The position numbers and the translations under genes were made by a program. Of a stretch of DNA of 64,000 nt, positions 32,403 through 44,980 are shown piece after piece. Below the pieces are notes generated by a model, which made no database searches, was not told where the DNA came from, and was given only the letters and a program-made list of their open reading frames with translations. The stretch is from Owenia fusiformis (taxonomy: Eukaryota > Annelida > Polychaeta > Sabellida > Oweniidae). The stretch covers positions 13,272,348-13,336,347 of the forward strand of contig CAIIXF020000006.1 of assembly GCA_903813345.2 (NCBI GenBank), read 5' to 3'. Positions within the stretch are counted from its first letter, which is position 1. Each line of letters opens with the position of its first letter.

Positions 32403-32530
32403 AAATGTTACTAACTGCCATTTGCTACAGACACCAACCACCGATTGCTGAACAGCAACCATATAACACCATACATAAAAATTTGGAAACTATGACAATA
32501 CGTCACCACTTCCCCATCTCACATTGTGTT
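32403..32530 (+). repeat. dispersed repeat, CACCACCTGCCATTTGTTACAG family, copy 1
   Basis: Contains CTGCCATTTGCTACAGACACC, AACCACCGA, and further on ACAATACGTCACCACTT. Related copies lie near 35090, 41850 and 62810, with weaker ones near 23030 and 50860. Origin unknown; possibly a SINE or MITE. Confidence 0.55.
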
Positions 32531-32589
32531 TTCTTTACAATTTGTGCCAAAGAAGCAGATATGTGATAAGTTAAATTCACACATAGCTA

Positions 32590-33240
32590 CCATGTTTAAA
32601 TGTAAACCATGATACCATGATATACCATGGTTTACCATGGTCTATCATGATCAGCAATGAAATTTAAACCAACTCTGCCCATGATGGCAATGATGTTTTT
32701 GGTGAGTTTTTGACCATGGTATATCATGGTGTATCATGTTTTATTATGCACCTCATTAAAATACTCAAATCTGATTGGTTAAGAGCTGCAGGGTCTATTG
32801 CCATACGTGGCAGCAAGATCTCGTTCTATCCAGTATTGAAGCAACGAGATCTCCAACCATCCCGTATGCCAGAATACCTATCCTCGAAAAAAAATACTAG
32901 GCTCGGCTTCTGTTTTAGTAGACCCATTCTTTAAAATAAAGTATTTCTTGACAATTTAACACCATCTTTTATTTATCTACAGTAAATTAATGGTAGGAAT
33001 ATGATATTAACCATGGGAGGTGCATAATAAAAGAAATACTGGATGACCATGAGGTAGATAATGCCAGAATACCTATCCGAGGAAAAAAATACTAGGCGAG
33101 TCTAAGCCGAGCCTAATATTTTTTTCGACCATCTCATGGTCATCCAGTATTTGATCAATACCATGTTTCATGGTATTTCATGTTCAAAGTTAACCATCAA
33201 ATACCATGGTATTATCATGGTATGGTTGATGACATTTCAT
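32590..33240. repeat. CCATGG-rich palindromic cluster with two foldbacks
   Basis: Many TACCATGGTA/ATCATGGTAT-type short palindromes at 32606-32735 and 33160-33235. Between them, TTTATTATGCACCT at 32740 is inverted at 33018-33031. AAATACTGGATGACCATGAG at 33034 is inverted at 33133-33152, enclosing a hairpin built on AAAAAAATACTAGGC. These look like nested foldback MITEs. Confidence 0.65.
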
Positions 33241-34484
33241 TGTATAGTGTGACAATCAAAGGGTAAGGTGTGTCTGATTCCAGTTAATCTGAACACAGTA
33301 TTTCACATAACAACAATGCATAAAATAAAAATAATGCATTTGTTGTATGGTTGTCATGGTGGAAACTGAACTCACTGATTGAAATTGATGCTTTATCAAT
33401 TTGATGCTTGCAATAAGTTTCCTTGAAAATATGTTTTTTGTAATTTCATATATTTTACGTAACATGGGAGAAAATATCTTGCGATGTGTGAAAAGAATTT
33501 TAGCCAGGACTCAATGCAGTGTGGAATAACCATTCCTTTCAGATGTTGTTTCCTAAAATTAACACTCGATACTGCGCATCTCGTGCATATTTTGGAAAGC
33601 AACACCTTCAAGGAATAGTCATCGTACTAGGGCTTAAATCCTTAACTTAAATGAAGTAGATACGTGACCTAATGACATCTGACATTGATTAACTACTTTT
33701 ACATGTTTATGAGAATTTTTCTAAATTGAATCCCTATAAACTGATAAAACAAAAGCTTTCATTTTGATGAATCTAGATAATATTACCCAAAAGGGTCCCA
33801 TTACACAAAATATGATCATAAATAAATAATAAATCCAGTGATCTATGAGAAAAATAAAATAAGACCTATTATGTCATATTAATAATTGTACAATATACAT
33901 CCATGAGCAATGCTTTATCTCAATCATGCTTTAATATTCTATTCTGTTTCTCTCTTAATTTGAATGAATATGTAAATATTTTGACATATTCATGTAAATC
34001 AGGGCATCAGAATACATCTGTTTACTTTATTCCCATTTTTATTGTTCCTTTTCCACTCTATTTCCACATGATCACCATATGTTCTCATGGTTACGGTGGT
34101 AATGCATGTAATAGTCAGTTGATTTATAAGGAGTGGCGTCCAAATGCCATCAGCTTGGAAGAATGAAGTTAATTTTGTGAGGGGAGAGGAGATAAATGAT
34201 GATACCGTTAGTGTCAAATATTGATTTTGCCCACGGGTCATGAACAGCAAATTAATATTTCCAAGTTGATTATCGGAAAAGAGGGAGTTTAATTTCATTT
34301 TTACCACAAATGTCAACATTTAGGTACTATCCCTTAAGCTCTGCATTGAACTCAGGTAGGTTTTAAACCAAAACTAAGTTTTGCAGAGTAACATAATATA
34401 TGGCCGATGTCAGCTATTCAATCAGCATAAAAGGCATTGTACTTGGTATTATCACACTCTTCATTACTTTAATAATCTAAATCC
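33241..34484. other. non-coding stretch, nothing recognised
   Basis: No gene, RNA or repeat family was seen. Confidence 0.4.
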
Positions 34485-34684
34485 TCGAGGGGGTCAGTAT
34501 ATTACTGTCTAGGTGTCAGTATATTGCTTCTATGGATGTCAATATATTTCTGTCTCAGGTGTCAGTATATTACTGAGAATGTCAGTATATAGGAATGGTC
34601 ACGCAGCAGTATATGTATCAGTTTGACCTATATTGGTGTCATTATATGACTGATCTCAGTATAAGTATAATACTGCCATAGGTG
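34485..34684. repeat. degenerate tandem repeat, GTCAGTATATTACTG type
   Basis: Seven or more copies of GGTGTCAGTATATTACTG-like units with spacing of about 22-35 bp. Confidence 0.75.
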
Positions 34685-34693
34685 TCAGTAATG

Positions 34694-34932
34694 CATCCTC
34701 CGATCACAGGGCTTCAAAATCCAGAATATATTCTTTCTTTTTCCCCCCTGCGATAAGCAGTTAGCCTTTCCCCGATTAAGACCTCGCAATCTGATTGGCT
34801 GTTGCGACAGAATCATGTATAAGTCATTGCGCATAATAAGATCACATGATTCAGTTTAATCGGGCGCTTCCAAATTGGTTATAGCAGGGGGAAGAAGGAG
34901 GTACGAATTCTGGATACCTGCTTAGGAGGATG
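34694..34932. mobile_element. 239 bp MITE, CATCCTCC termini, 9 bp target duplication
   Basis: Starts CATCCTCCGATCACAGGGC and ends with the inverse type GGAGGATG. Inner shared blocks are ATCCAGAAT and TTCCCCCCTGC. TCAGTAATG is present on both sides (34685-34693 and 34933-34941). A 9 bp duplication fits Mutator-like (MULE) elements. It is inserted at the edge of the preceding tandem array. A shorter copy lies at 44981-45074. Confidence 0.8.
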
Positions 34933-35089
34933 TCAGTAATGATATTCAAATATTCTCCATCTAAGTATATTTGGCTTTCAATGTCAGGATGCTTTTTACA
35001 AATATATCTTAGTAAAGGTATCCGTTCATTAAAAACACAAAAAATATCATGGTATTTAAACCGACTGAAAACTTTATAAGCTATACAAA

Positions 35090-35240
35090 CCAAACAAGGC
35101 ATTAAGATGTAAAATATCACCACCTGCCATTTGATACAGATCCCAAACACCAAATACCAACCATTGAACATCATCCAGAAAAAGTCAGTAGGCAGTAACA
35201 TGATAAAATACCACCACTTGGAAATATGCAACAACATGTA
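35090..35240 (+). repeat. dispersed repeat, CACCACCTGCCATTTGTTACAG family, copy 2
   Basis: Contains AAACAAGGCATTAAGATG, TCACCACCTGCCATTTGATA and ATACCAACCATTGAACA, and ends in ACCACCACTTGG. Same order of blocks as the copy near 62810. Confidence 0.6.
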
Positions 35241-36257
35241 TTGTTATACTAGATGCCTGTGCCAAATGTCCCACATAAGAAAACTGGCCATTGTGATGAT
35301 GTATTTGCTTCTTGGTGGAGAAATAAGCATGAAAATATGAATACAATTTGAATTTTTCAAAACTCTATTAATATATTAACATAACTGATCAATAAAGCAA
35401 ACCATAAGAGTTCAATAAAAGCTGCTATTTTGATGCAAGACTTCTTACCAGGGCATAAAACTGATAAATCTCTATTTTTCATTAAACATCATTAATGAAT
35501 TATCCTTTAGAAAATAATATCTCTGTTCGTTTTATGTCCCTTTTCCCTTATCCCCTTATTTCTAGCTTAGTTATGTAATGTTCTGATTTTTCTGCATCAT
35601 TTAGAGTAGAAACAATATACATATTTGTGAAATTCTCATAATTCCTCTATTTTCCATGTTATTTTGCATTTGAAAACGAGACTAGTGGTATACTTTCTTC
35701 AGGTGTTTCTGCTGGTATAATATCCCCAGCCACAATACCATGAAATATTAATAACAATGCTGTGTTAATAGTATCAGGAAGATGTTGTTATGCTGCGATT
35801 AATAATGAAATATACATCTCTATATTAATTAATATATAAAGGCAACATTTTATGTTGTTAGTACCTCAGTGTAAATACTCGCATCTGATTGGTCAATTAG
35901 CGGTCAACATTTTTGCCTGTACCTCACCTGTGCATCATGGGATATCATATTATTGACCGCGTTACTGTACTACACTTGTGCATTATGGGGAATATGACGT
36001 CATAATGTTTACAGTAGAAGGACATTTCGTAATATTCTGACTTTGCTAGACGACAAGTATAGCAAAAATACAAAAAGAAACGAAAAATTAACATTGATTT
36101 ACTAGTGAGTACGCAGTTATGTGCCAAAAACAGAGAGTTTAACTACCACTGTCTTCAAAATTATTGCTGGCGTGGTTCGGAGAAAAGATTGTGAAATGAA
36201 GCCATGATTGATGACTGTCGTCTATATGTGTATTATAAGTTTCTTCTGACTAACAAA
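35241..36257. other. non-coding stretch with a partial hairpin element
   Basis: About 35872-35996 has TCTGATTGGTCAA, an inverted GCGGTCAA/TTGACCGC pair and two copies of CACNTGTGCATNATGGG. It is probably a decayed MITE. Nothing else was recognised. Confidence 0.4.
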
Positions 36258-36425
36258 ACAATTGTAGACCTCTCCATTCGGTCAACCGTCAAAATCATAT
36301 ACCTCGACTGTAAACCTTGAAACTACTGTTGACCTCGACCTTCGGTCTCTGTCAACAGTAGTTTCTCGGTTTACAGTCTCGGTATACAATTTTGCCAGTT
36401 GACCTCTGGAGAGGTCAACAATTGT
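36258..36425. mobile_element. 168 bp hairpin MITE
   Basis: The arms pair from ACAATTGTNGACCTCTCC at both ends through GACTGTAAACC and GAAACTACTGTTGAC to a loop near GACCTTCGGTC. If transcribed it would form a long, almost continuous hairpin. Confidence 0.8.
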
Positions 36426-37727
36426 ATATTGTATTCACAGTCAGTAAAAACCCATGAAAGTGGAACGCCTTCGTAAAATGTTCAAGCTTTTTTCAAATCA
36501 TCTAATTTACCTAGGTTATTCATACACTATTATATCCCCTGTGTCAAATGTTATACTTGGGAGGTATTTTGATTTATACTGCGAAAAAGAATGGTTTAAG
36601 CGACTTTGAAACCTTATTTCAATCATGTGATGTTTTATATATAGTGGCGTTCCTCTAACAGTTTTAATTGTACTGTACCATCACTACAAATGAAAACTGC
36701 AATAGGAGCATTATAATTCAATGTAACCATGTAGTTAAGTATGATGCCACATTTAAACTTTTCGAAAAACAATCCTGCCACATTCTTGGAGATAAATCTG
36801 ATATCATAGATTACCTTAAAGTTAGTTTCATGTTATAATTTTATTTCAAATACTAACACATAAAAAAAATTTAAATTGCAACTTACTTCAACTATGTAAA
36901 AAAATGTGGATATTCCTCATATGACAATTATACATTGTAGCATTGATTAAATGCGACACTACATTAACAGGCATGACGTATATAATAATACCTGATTAAA
37001 AGATCAAATTGCATGATGACATGATATACAAGAGGGACACAGCCAAGCAATGTACATATACTATTGCGGAAATGTAGACTACTGTATAAAAGTTATTCAT
37101 CAGAGATTTATAGGATATCCTATTATTTTGAGGAATATCAGTTTTTATCCCATACTTGGATGTGTTTCGGGTACATAAAGCTGGTTTGTAAAATCTTATA
37201 TTTTCATAAGCGGGCAGATAAAGCATCATTGTTATTAGTATTATTACACCCCTCTGATACAAAATTACTCTGTACACTTTCTGTCAATATGGGATTATTG
37301 TGACATCTCTACCCAAAGTTGAACCCGACTTGTTCAGGAAATTGGAAAAAAGCACCCAATGGCTAATAATATACTTTATTGCAAAAACGTATGGCACATG
37401 TAGACGTATATGTAGAAATACATGCTAATCTGCACAGATAATCAAGAAAAAAATGCTAATTTTGCAAAATGTTTGCTCAATGTTAAATGCATATGTTGCT
37501 CTTTTACAGAATATTTATTGGAAACATGACTCGTTGCATGAATTAAAACAACACTAATTATTATTCAGTACATGTCTGGTATCACTCCTACAACTGCAAA
37601 CTAGGATCATGAGATGATTTGAAAAATACTATCTATTCAGCTTACCTATGTAGTACTGACGTACAGTGCAGTGGCTATGCAAATGGAATGTTGGTTGGAA
37701 GTCATCTTTAACAACCACAAATTTCTT
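36426..37727. other. non-coding stretch, nothing recognised
   Basis: No gene or repeat was recognised. Confidence 0.4.
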
Positions 37728-37920
37728 TACAAGGTCCTTCAAAGATGCAAAGTCTTCCTCAGATACAAAGTCCTGTCAAAGTCCTTATTGAACGACCTGG
37801 TATACAAGGTCCTTCCTGGAAAACAAAGGCCTCGCTAGATTATGAAATCTTCTTTATTATAAGATACAAAGTCCTCTTAGAGGCAAAAATCTGTTTAACA
37901 GAGCTCTACAACAGAGCTAC
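37728..37920. repeat. degenerate tandem repeat, TACAAAGTCCT type
   Basis: Six or so copies of a (A)TACAAAGTCCTTC-like unit spaced about 22-60 bp. Confidence 0.55.
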
Positions 37921-37939
37921 AAACTCCACATATCAATAC

Positions 37940-40860
37940 CACGGGTAGTATCTAAAGCCCCGCTATGATTTAGAAGTCGCGAGCAAATACCCGCTGAAAT
38001 CGCGAGCAATTAAAAGGAAAGAAGGGTTGTCTTTTGTTTACTTAAATTGTATGTTGTAAAAAGCGTTTTCTTTTAATTTTACTCAATTATTACATGGTAT
38101 TGATACTAAAAAGCAACTTCTGCAAAAAAGGATCACGAGCTGATGTTCTGAGTTTTGTTATTCGATAATTGGAGAGAGAATGTATCATCTTGAATCTTTA
38201 TCTATATATTTCTATATTTTATAGCTGAAGAAGGCCATTGCCCTTCAGTTGAAATGGTCATAGTAATATGAAATGAAGGTATTGTGAGTTTCACTTCCTA
38301 AAGTTTCACAAAAAATTATATATTTCAAATTTAGCATATCCCTTGAGGCCCCGCTTCTACCATGAGCAATAAACTAAAGATCCCGCTAAAAACATGAGGA
38401 GGCCCCGCTGAAAACATGAGGAGGTCCCGCTGAAATCAGGAGCAAGTGGCTCTCTAAAATGGAGTGAAGACCGATTTGACTTTGCAAATCTGCCACGACT
38501 GTAGCCAACGTCATAAATATATTAATTATTGATACTCTACAGAGCACATATATATCATATATCATTGTCGTTATTATCGGTTCGAGCAACCCCCCCCCCT
38601 TACCAAAAGCTGGCTACGAGCATGATTCCAATAAAACCGTTTCACTTAATGTATTTCGACCTGACTCCATCGAGAAATTTACCAAGAGAAGATTTATTCA
38701 AATAACTCGTTCTTCTTTGTATGCAATATATATTTATATTTCACTGAAGTTACATTATACTGTAGTTCAGTATATTACTACCTTAGAGGATTCAGCACCA
38801 ATGGCGCACACGTTTGAAAATGCAATTTATGGATCAACTGCTAGATGTAAGTAACAAAGGAGACGGAGTACATCATCCGATCATGAGTCCGAAATAATAA
38901 TAATCAAATAATTTCATCATTAACAATTAATCGTAGGTTATGTTAAACGCACGTGTTACGCGGAAAACATGATGCAAATATGTGTCATATTCTGCAATAA
39001 ATATGGCATATTCACTTGCGGTGTATGACAGATTCAGCTGCAGTATATTGCATACCCACTAAGCAATGAGAACACGATACGGAAGTACGCAATTGTCAAT
39101 TGCATTGATTGAACAAACGGGTAATCATTGTGTCATTTTCACCTGCGGTATATGACATATTCGGCAAGTGAGTATGACATATTCTGCAGGTGACTATCAG
39201 GTATTCACTGAAATCAATGTATCGCATACTCACCTGCGGAATATGCCATAAACTGCAGGTGAGTATGGCATATACTGTATACCCGTATCACAAATACCAC
39301 GCAACCATAAATGTATGCCATACTCCGCGTATTTGTGGTATTTGTGATACGGGTGTATATGCCATATTCAGCTGTGGTATATGGCGTATTCCGCAGGTGA
39401 GTATGGCATATTCCGCATTGGATACGTGATACATTGATTTCAGTAAATACCCCATCCTCGCAGAATATGTCATACTCACTTGCAGAATATGCCTTACACC
39501 GCAGGTGAGTATGCCATATACCGCAGGTGAATCTGTCATACTCCACAAGTGAATATGCCATATTCATTGTGGAATATGTCATATATTTGTATCGTGTTTA
39601 CCGCGTAACAATATGTCCAGGAAAATGGCTTATGCAGGACATACGATTTATATGTCCCGGTGTGAAAGAAATGATGGCCCCCCAGGGATTATGGTCCCCT
39701 TTCTTAACGGCCCTTACTGGCCCTGATTGCGTATAAGATAATGAGGGAACGAGTTGTATGGAGGTCACCATATAAATCAATGGAGAGTAGGACCATAATT
39801 TGATAGGACCTCCCACCCTTTTACACCGGATCCACGTTTGAGCGGGACATACGAAAAATATTTGCCCGGATATGGAATATATTCCTGGTTGATATGTCCC
39901 TGAAAATTATCAGGAATGGAATACAAATCATCATTATTTTAATAAATATTTAAAAACAAAAACTTGAATGTTATTGTTAAATGTTATTGTTAAATTATAA
40001 AAGTAGAACCTGAATTGTCATGGGGACTTTGTGGTTCTCCTTTCTCTCTAAATTTCATCTTCTTGCAACTTGGGGTGTCTTTGTTTAATACAAGACTCAT
40101 TACCCTGAACCTCAGGCTTCAATTAAGTTCATTCTTGAAATGATATCCACCTTTCTCCTATACATTGTGATATGGATGCAACTCTATAAAATGTTTGACG
40201 AAATCTCTGGTGGCTTGAAGTTGGAATGGAAACATTAGAAACCTGGCCCTAGAATGAAACAGTATATATACAGTAATTATTAGAAGTACTTAACTTGGTC
40301 TTTCGTGTACGTTTATTTGAAGAACCTCAATATTTTATGTAATAGTAATGAGCTTTCCTCGTGATCGAAGCGGGTACTCGTGATATCTGCTCCTGTTTTC
40401 AGCGGGACCTCCTCATGTTTTCAGCGGGGCTTCCTCATAATTTCAGCGGGGCCACTGGCACACCTTCAATGATGTATTTCACCACCCACAGTGGATGTTT
40501 TTGAAAACAAACTAATCAATACATACAATGTTGGTCCAATATTCATAATGAGGTATGTATATCGTAGTTCGTGTCTCTATTTTAACCATAAAAGTAATAT
40601 GTTAACAGTAAATTATGCAAACGTGCACATTGACGCCCGTTTCTTCCATGCCAGTAAAAATAGTTATCTTTCATGTCATTGTTTGTGAAGATATACCTGT
40701 TCTGAAAGTATACCTAAAGTATCAAAGAACAGTAATGCGTATTCTTACCTTTTTGGTCCATATTTCCAGATGAATTAAATAAAAAGGACTTTGCTCGTGA
40801 TTTCAGCGGGAACCAGCTCGCGACTTCTCAATTATAACGGGGCTTTGGATACAACCCGTG
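37940..40860. mobile_element. 2.9 kb TIR element with AATAC target duplication
   Basis: The left end CACGGGTAGTATCTAAAGCC and the inverse of the right end CACGGGTTGTATCCAAAGCC stay similar for about 70 bp. AATAC lies on both sides (37935-37939 and 40861-40865). Subterminal arrays of CCCGCTGAAANCATGAGGAG occur in opposite orientation at 38349-38455 and 40360-40465, possible transposase binding sites. The middle holds a 655 bp palindrome. No transposase ORF was seen, so it is probably non-autonomous. A 5 bp duplication and CAC ends are shared with Transib-type elements, but the superfamily is not established. Confidence 0.85.
38955..39609. repeat. 655 bp long inverted repeat with CACCTGCGG iterations
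   Basis: GTTACGCGG at 38955 pairs with CCGCGTAAC at 39601-39609. Pairing continues inward to CCCGTATCACAAATACCACG near 39283 and its inverse near 39330-39354. The left arm has about 70 extra bases (about 39065-39135). Both arms are built of 24-30 bp units of the type CACCTGCGGNATATGNCATA, which makes open frames on both strands. Confidence 0.85.
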
Positions 40861-40865
40861 AATAC

Positions 40866-41849
40866 AATCTCACTTGATAAACATCATCCACGCATGCAAT
40901 ATTTCTTCCTTATGTTTCTAGTTTATGTCTTTTTGTTTACAATGAAGTCATTGCCTTGGAGACGCTTGTGTCATTGATCATTGGCTTCATTCATCGTACT
41001 GATTACATCTTAGTGATCCAAGATCGAGTCTAAATGAATAAATCTACTGTAGATGCCTGGGCCCATTGATTATACAGCATTCTCCATTGTATGCTTTTAT
41101 TGAAATTTCAAATTTTATCACCAGGAGACTATTTCATGTCTGCAAGGAGAGAGCTTATACAGCCGGTATGTGGGTGGCAGTTATTAGCTGAAACAATACC
41201 CAGTGTTATTACTTTTCCGTATGTATACAATAATAAAAAATTACACTTCTGCTCAAGCTTAATCCACTTTACTTTTCAATAAAAAATGTCTGATTCTTTA
41301 TTTGTTTTGTAAATACACGGTGGCTAAAGAGTATGTGATCCAGATGCATATGCCTAGTATCTAAAACAAGGTTTGAATGCTACTCAATATTACATCCAAG
41401 AAACTGTAGGCCTGTGCTTTATAAAGTCTACATTTATTCAGTGTAATTGCTATAATTCTTAGGTTAATCTATGATGGAAATAAATAATATCTATCTGTTC
41501 GTGCATTCTCCCATCTACAGTATTTCCCTATTTAATATTGTGTGGGGGTTCACAATTAAGTAGTGCACAACTTGTGTGTCAGGAAAAGTATATTATATCA
41601 TATAAAGGAAAATAATGATGAGTTGATATAAATTTCAGAAAATCTAAAGGTAATATTCAATCTGGTATAGACTTATGATGCCATATACTTAAATAAAGTG
41701 CTCTAATAGCATGTTTAGTGAACTTTATCTTATCATAAGGATTTGCAATTTAAATTCATTTTCAAACTACTCTATTATTCCAAGAAAAACTTTAAGAAAA
41801 TACATTTATATCAAAAATATTTCATATTTCTACAAATTGCATAATAAAG
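40866..41849. other. non-coding stretch, nothing recognised
   Basis: No gene or family signal was seen. Confidence 0.4.
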
Positions 41850-42010
41850 ACAAGGCATAAATATGAAAAATGTCACCACCTGCCATTTGTTACAGGCCAT
41901 TTGTAACACACATCATGTTACATGCCATGACATCTAAAGAGTCAATAAAAGTTATATATACAGACACCGATCGCCAGACACCAACTGCCATCCACAAAAA
42001 AGCTGGACTT
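41850..42010 (+). repeat. dispersed repeat, CACCACCTGCCATTTGTTACAG family, copy 3
   Basis: Contains GACAAGGCATAAATATG, TGTCACCACCTGCCATTTGT, ACACCAACTGCC and CACAAAAAAG. The middle has a duplication of CCATTTGT-ACA. An open frame crossing it (41870-42127) is not conserved in the other copies. Confidence 0.6.
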
Positions 42011-42491
42011 GATGGTGATATAATGAACATTTTTTATGAGAAGAATCAAATTGTTTTTTCATATTTAAAACCTGAATTCAGAAATAACCCACAACAAGTG
42101 TTTTCTAATAGTATTTTTAGAGTTTAAGGATTATATGCAAAATCAGGTGAACAGCAAATCAATAGCTATTCATGGGGCAATAAATATAATATTTTCCCTC
42201 TTTTACCCTCTACCATCACAAAATTAACTATGCTTTCCCTCGTCTTGCGTAAAATCTCTGTACTCCCCCATCTACTTCCCCCCTGTGAAAGTGAGATCTA
42301 ATAAGGCGTATCAATGAACTGAAGCATGACTATGGTTTCCAACATTTATCAACAGTCAGACAATATCCCTATTACAAATTATCAAAAAACCATTGTCAGC
42401 AGAATCAGTTAAAAAATATTTTCTGAATATTGGAGTTCTTTTCTCAAAAAAGAAAACAACCCAAAATAAACTCATGAATGTTTTGGCCAAC
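42011..42491. other. non-coding stretch, nothing recognised
   Basis: No gene or repeat was recognised. Confidence 0.4.
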
Positions 42492-42494
42492 TAA

Positions 42495-42609
42495 TGCCTG
42501 GGTCACATTTGCTCCGATCCATCAGCCGTCAATATTGTTTTCAATTTTGAACAAAATACTCAATCATCCAGGCGCAGTAGTGAAAATCGGAGCAAATGTG
42601 ACCGAGGCA
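42495..42609. mobile_element. 115 bp MITE, TGCCTGGGTCACATTTGCTC family, copy 1
   Basis: TGCCTGGGTCACATTTGCTC at the left and its near-perfect inverse at the right (GAGCAAATGTGACCGAGGCA). The flanks are TAA and TTA, consistent with TWA target choice. The centre contains TTTTGAACAAAATACTCAA, also present in the copy at 59216. Confidence 0.8.
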
Positions 42610-42612
42610 TTA

Positions 42613-43423
42613 AGGGAGAACCAAGCCTGTAAAGTACATTATAGAATTTCATTATCTTTTATGCGCGATCAGATTGTCTTTTAGTGACACATATTAAATG
42701 TGACATATTTTGCTAAAATATACAGTAACCAATTGCCGAACTATTCTCTTTTTGCCATTTAAAATCCAGTTTTCAACTAACTGTTGATGCAAAATAGAAA
42801 ACAGGAGGATACCACAAAATCTTGTGATTTTGCCAGTTTTTCTTGACATATATGTGGCCAATGTCAGAACAAGAACAGAATGTTAGATAGGTTATCCAAG
42901 AAATGATTAGATCAGTAGACAATTTTCACTCTCTATGTTTTATGACAGTCATGTTCATATAGAGAAAATGAAAGTAATTTGTTTGTGAAAATAAGGTCTG
43001 TAAAGAGGTTTTGGGTGTACATGTAGATATTGAAAATGTATGATAAGATCGATGAACCTTTGAAACCTTCCTACATATCTTCGAACATTAGGTCCTGGGG
43101 ATTGATGGAAATGCGTCAATCATAGTTGTTTTCTTAAAGAGTCTGGTCAAATAAATTACTCATTGGTTCTTTTAAGGACATACATGAATAATAGGAATAA
43201 ACATATTATATTACTAAAGATCATATCCTTTTGATGTAAGATGTGACGTAAATAATTATCACAATTATGTTTCTCACGAAAATATAACGAGAATTGAATC
43301 AACAGGAAAGAATGAATCGAACCATGTGAAAACATTTTTGATGCAGGAAAATTGGAAAGTAGAAATAAAATTTTGAATGTTTTTAACTGTTTTTTCAATG
43401 TGATAACACAAATGTGTACAAAA
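42613..43423. other. non-coding stretch, nothing recognised
   Basis: No gene or repeat was recognised. Confidence 0.4.
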
Positions 43424-44748
43424 TGTCCCCACCAAGTGGTGATCCCGTGAAATGGTTATCCTGAAAATGAGTAGACAAGACTTTACCAACACAATTTGAG
43501 GACGGAAAATCAAAGTGGCCACCTTAAAATTTACCCAGAATGCCAAAAATTTAGTCAGTTCTAGAATTTCATACTAAGAACCACCACTGAAAATTTGAAA
43601 TTGATCCGTCACACAGTTAACAAGAAAACATGTAAACAAGACTTTACAGACAAGATTTCAGGATGGAAAATCCAAAATGGCTGCCTTGACATTTACCCAG
43701 AATGTCAAAAAACTAATCTGTTTGTAGATTGTCATAATAAGAATCATCCCTGAAAATATGAAATTGATCTACCAAACGGTTCACCTGAAAACGGGTAGAC
43801 AAGACTTTACAGACAAGATTTTAGGACAGAAAATCCAAAATGGCTGCCTTAACATTTACGCAGAATGCAAAAAAACTAATCAGTTCTAGATTTTCATACT
43901 AAGAATCATTCCTGAAAATTTGAAATTGATCTACCAAACAGTTCACCTGAAAACGAGTAGACAAGACTTTACAGACAAGATTTTAGGACGGAAAATCCAA
44001 AATGGCTGCCTTGACATTTACCCAGAATGCCAAAAAACTAATGAGATCTAGATTTTTATACTAAGAATCATCCCTGAAAATTTGAAATTGATCCACCAAA
44101 CGGTTCACTTGAAAACGCGCAGACAAGACTTCACAGACAAGATTTTAGGACCGAAAAATCCAAAATGGCCGACAATAAAAAAGTCCTTATGAGTTTTTGC
44201 TGATTTCTTTTTACAAAATTATCACATATAACTACTGTTAACAATAAAGTAGGCTTTTACAACAAAGTGCATCTGAAATTATTTATAAAGCTACTAAATA
44301 GTTAAAGTATGAAAACTCAAAAACACCATTCAATATGATACAAAGTATTATCGCGCGCTAACTTTTCTTAAGACATTCAAAATGGCTGACATGACTGAGC
44401 TAGCAGGTCCAAAACCTAATCAGATCTAGAATGAAGTGAGCTGAACAAGATGTTAAAGTTTTAAAAGCAACTGTGAAGCAGTTTTTCTTAAAGTTTGCAG
44501 ACAAGGATTTTAGCATTTGACTTCAAAATGGCCGACAGGAAGTAGGTTTCGAGTTAAATTTTTTTCATCCACATCTATAGGCACTCATAAGTTATCACTG
44601 AAAATTTGAAGGTGATATCTGTAGCGGTTTTGGAGAAAACTCCCGGACGTACGGACAGACGGACGGACGGACAGACGGACGGACGGACGGACAGACAGTC
44701 GGACGCGCCTAGGCCGACAATATGGCCCCACACTATGTGGTGGGGACA
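43424..44748 (+). mobile_element. pearl/HINE-like element with TGTCCCCACCA termini (copy F)
   Basis: TGTCCCCACCA at 43424-43434 and its exact inverse at 44738-44748 bound the element. Inside are four to five core repeats of about 160-165 bp (GTAGACAAGACTTTACAGAC block near 43473, 43640, 43799, 43962, 44118), each with AAAATCCAAAATGGCTGCC. An AT-rich tail and an (ACGG)n/(ACAG) microsatellite at about 44645-44703 follow. The architecture is that of copies A-D, but both the ends and the core repeat differ. Confidence 0.8.
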
Positions 44749-44980
44749 TAAAAACTATAAATTGTCAGATGCAATTTTACATGCATTTTCTCTCCCTTTC
44801 TGCTGATCATTATATTTTTTCTGGATGAAGAACTGAGACATATAGTCATAAATAGTCATAACATGGAATGCAGTAAGCAGAAAATATTGTAAAGTGACAA
44901 ATTGTGAATTTGTTTCACTAATGCTTGACAAATATGTCAGTAAAATCTGTTAAAAAGAAAGATGCTTTTCTCTCTTCTGT
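44749..44980. other. short non-coding spacer
   Basis: Nothing recognised. Confidence 0.4.

Noticed and set aside
34851-35237. 128-codon minus-strand open frame
   Set aside because: It runs from a dispersed-repeat copy into the end of a MITE; the amino-acid sequence matches no family and is not kept in other copies.
39190-39582. Open frames on both strands around 39.2-39.6 kb
   Set aside because: They follow the internal palindrome and its CACCTGCGG units; inverse frames are open on both strands, as expected for a palindrome.
39607-39912. Possible further inverted-repeat element (ATATGTCC and TGTCCCG blocks)
   Set aside because: Only short, non-collinear matches; could not be distinguished from chance by eye.
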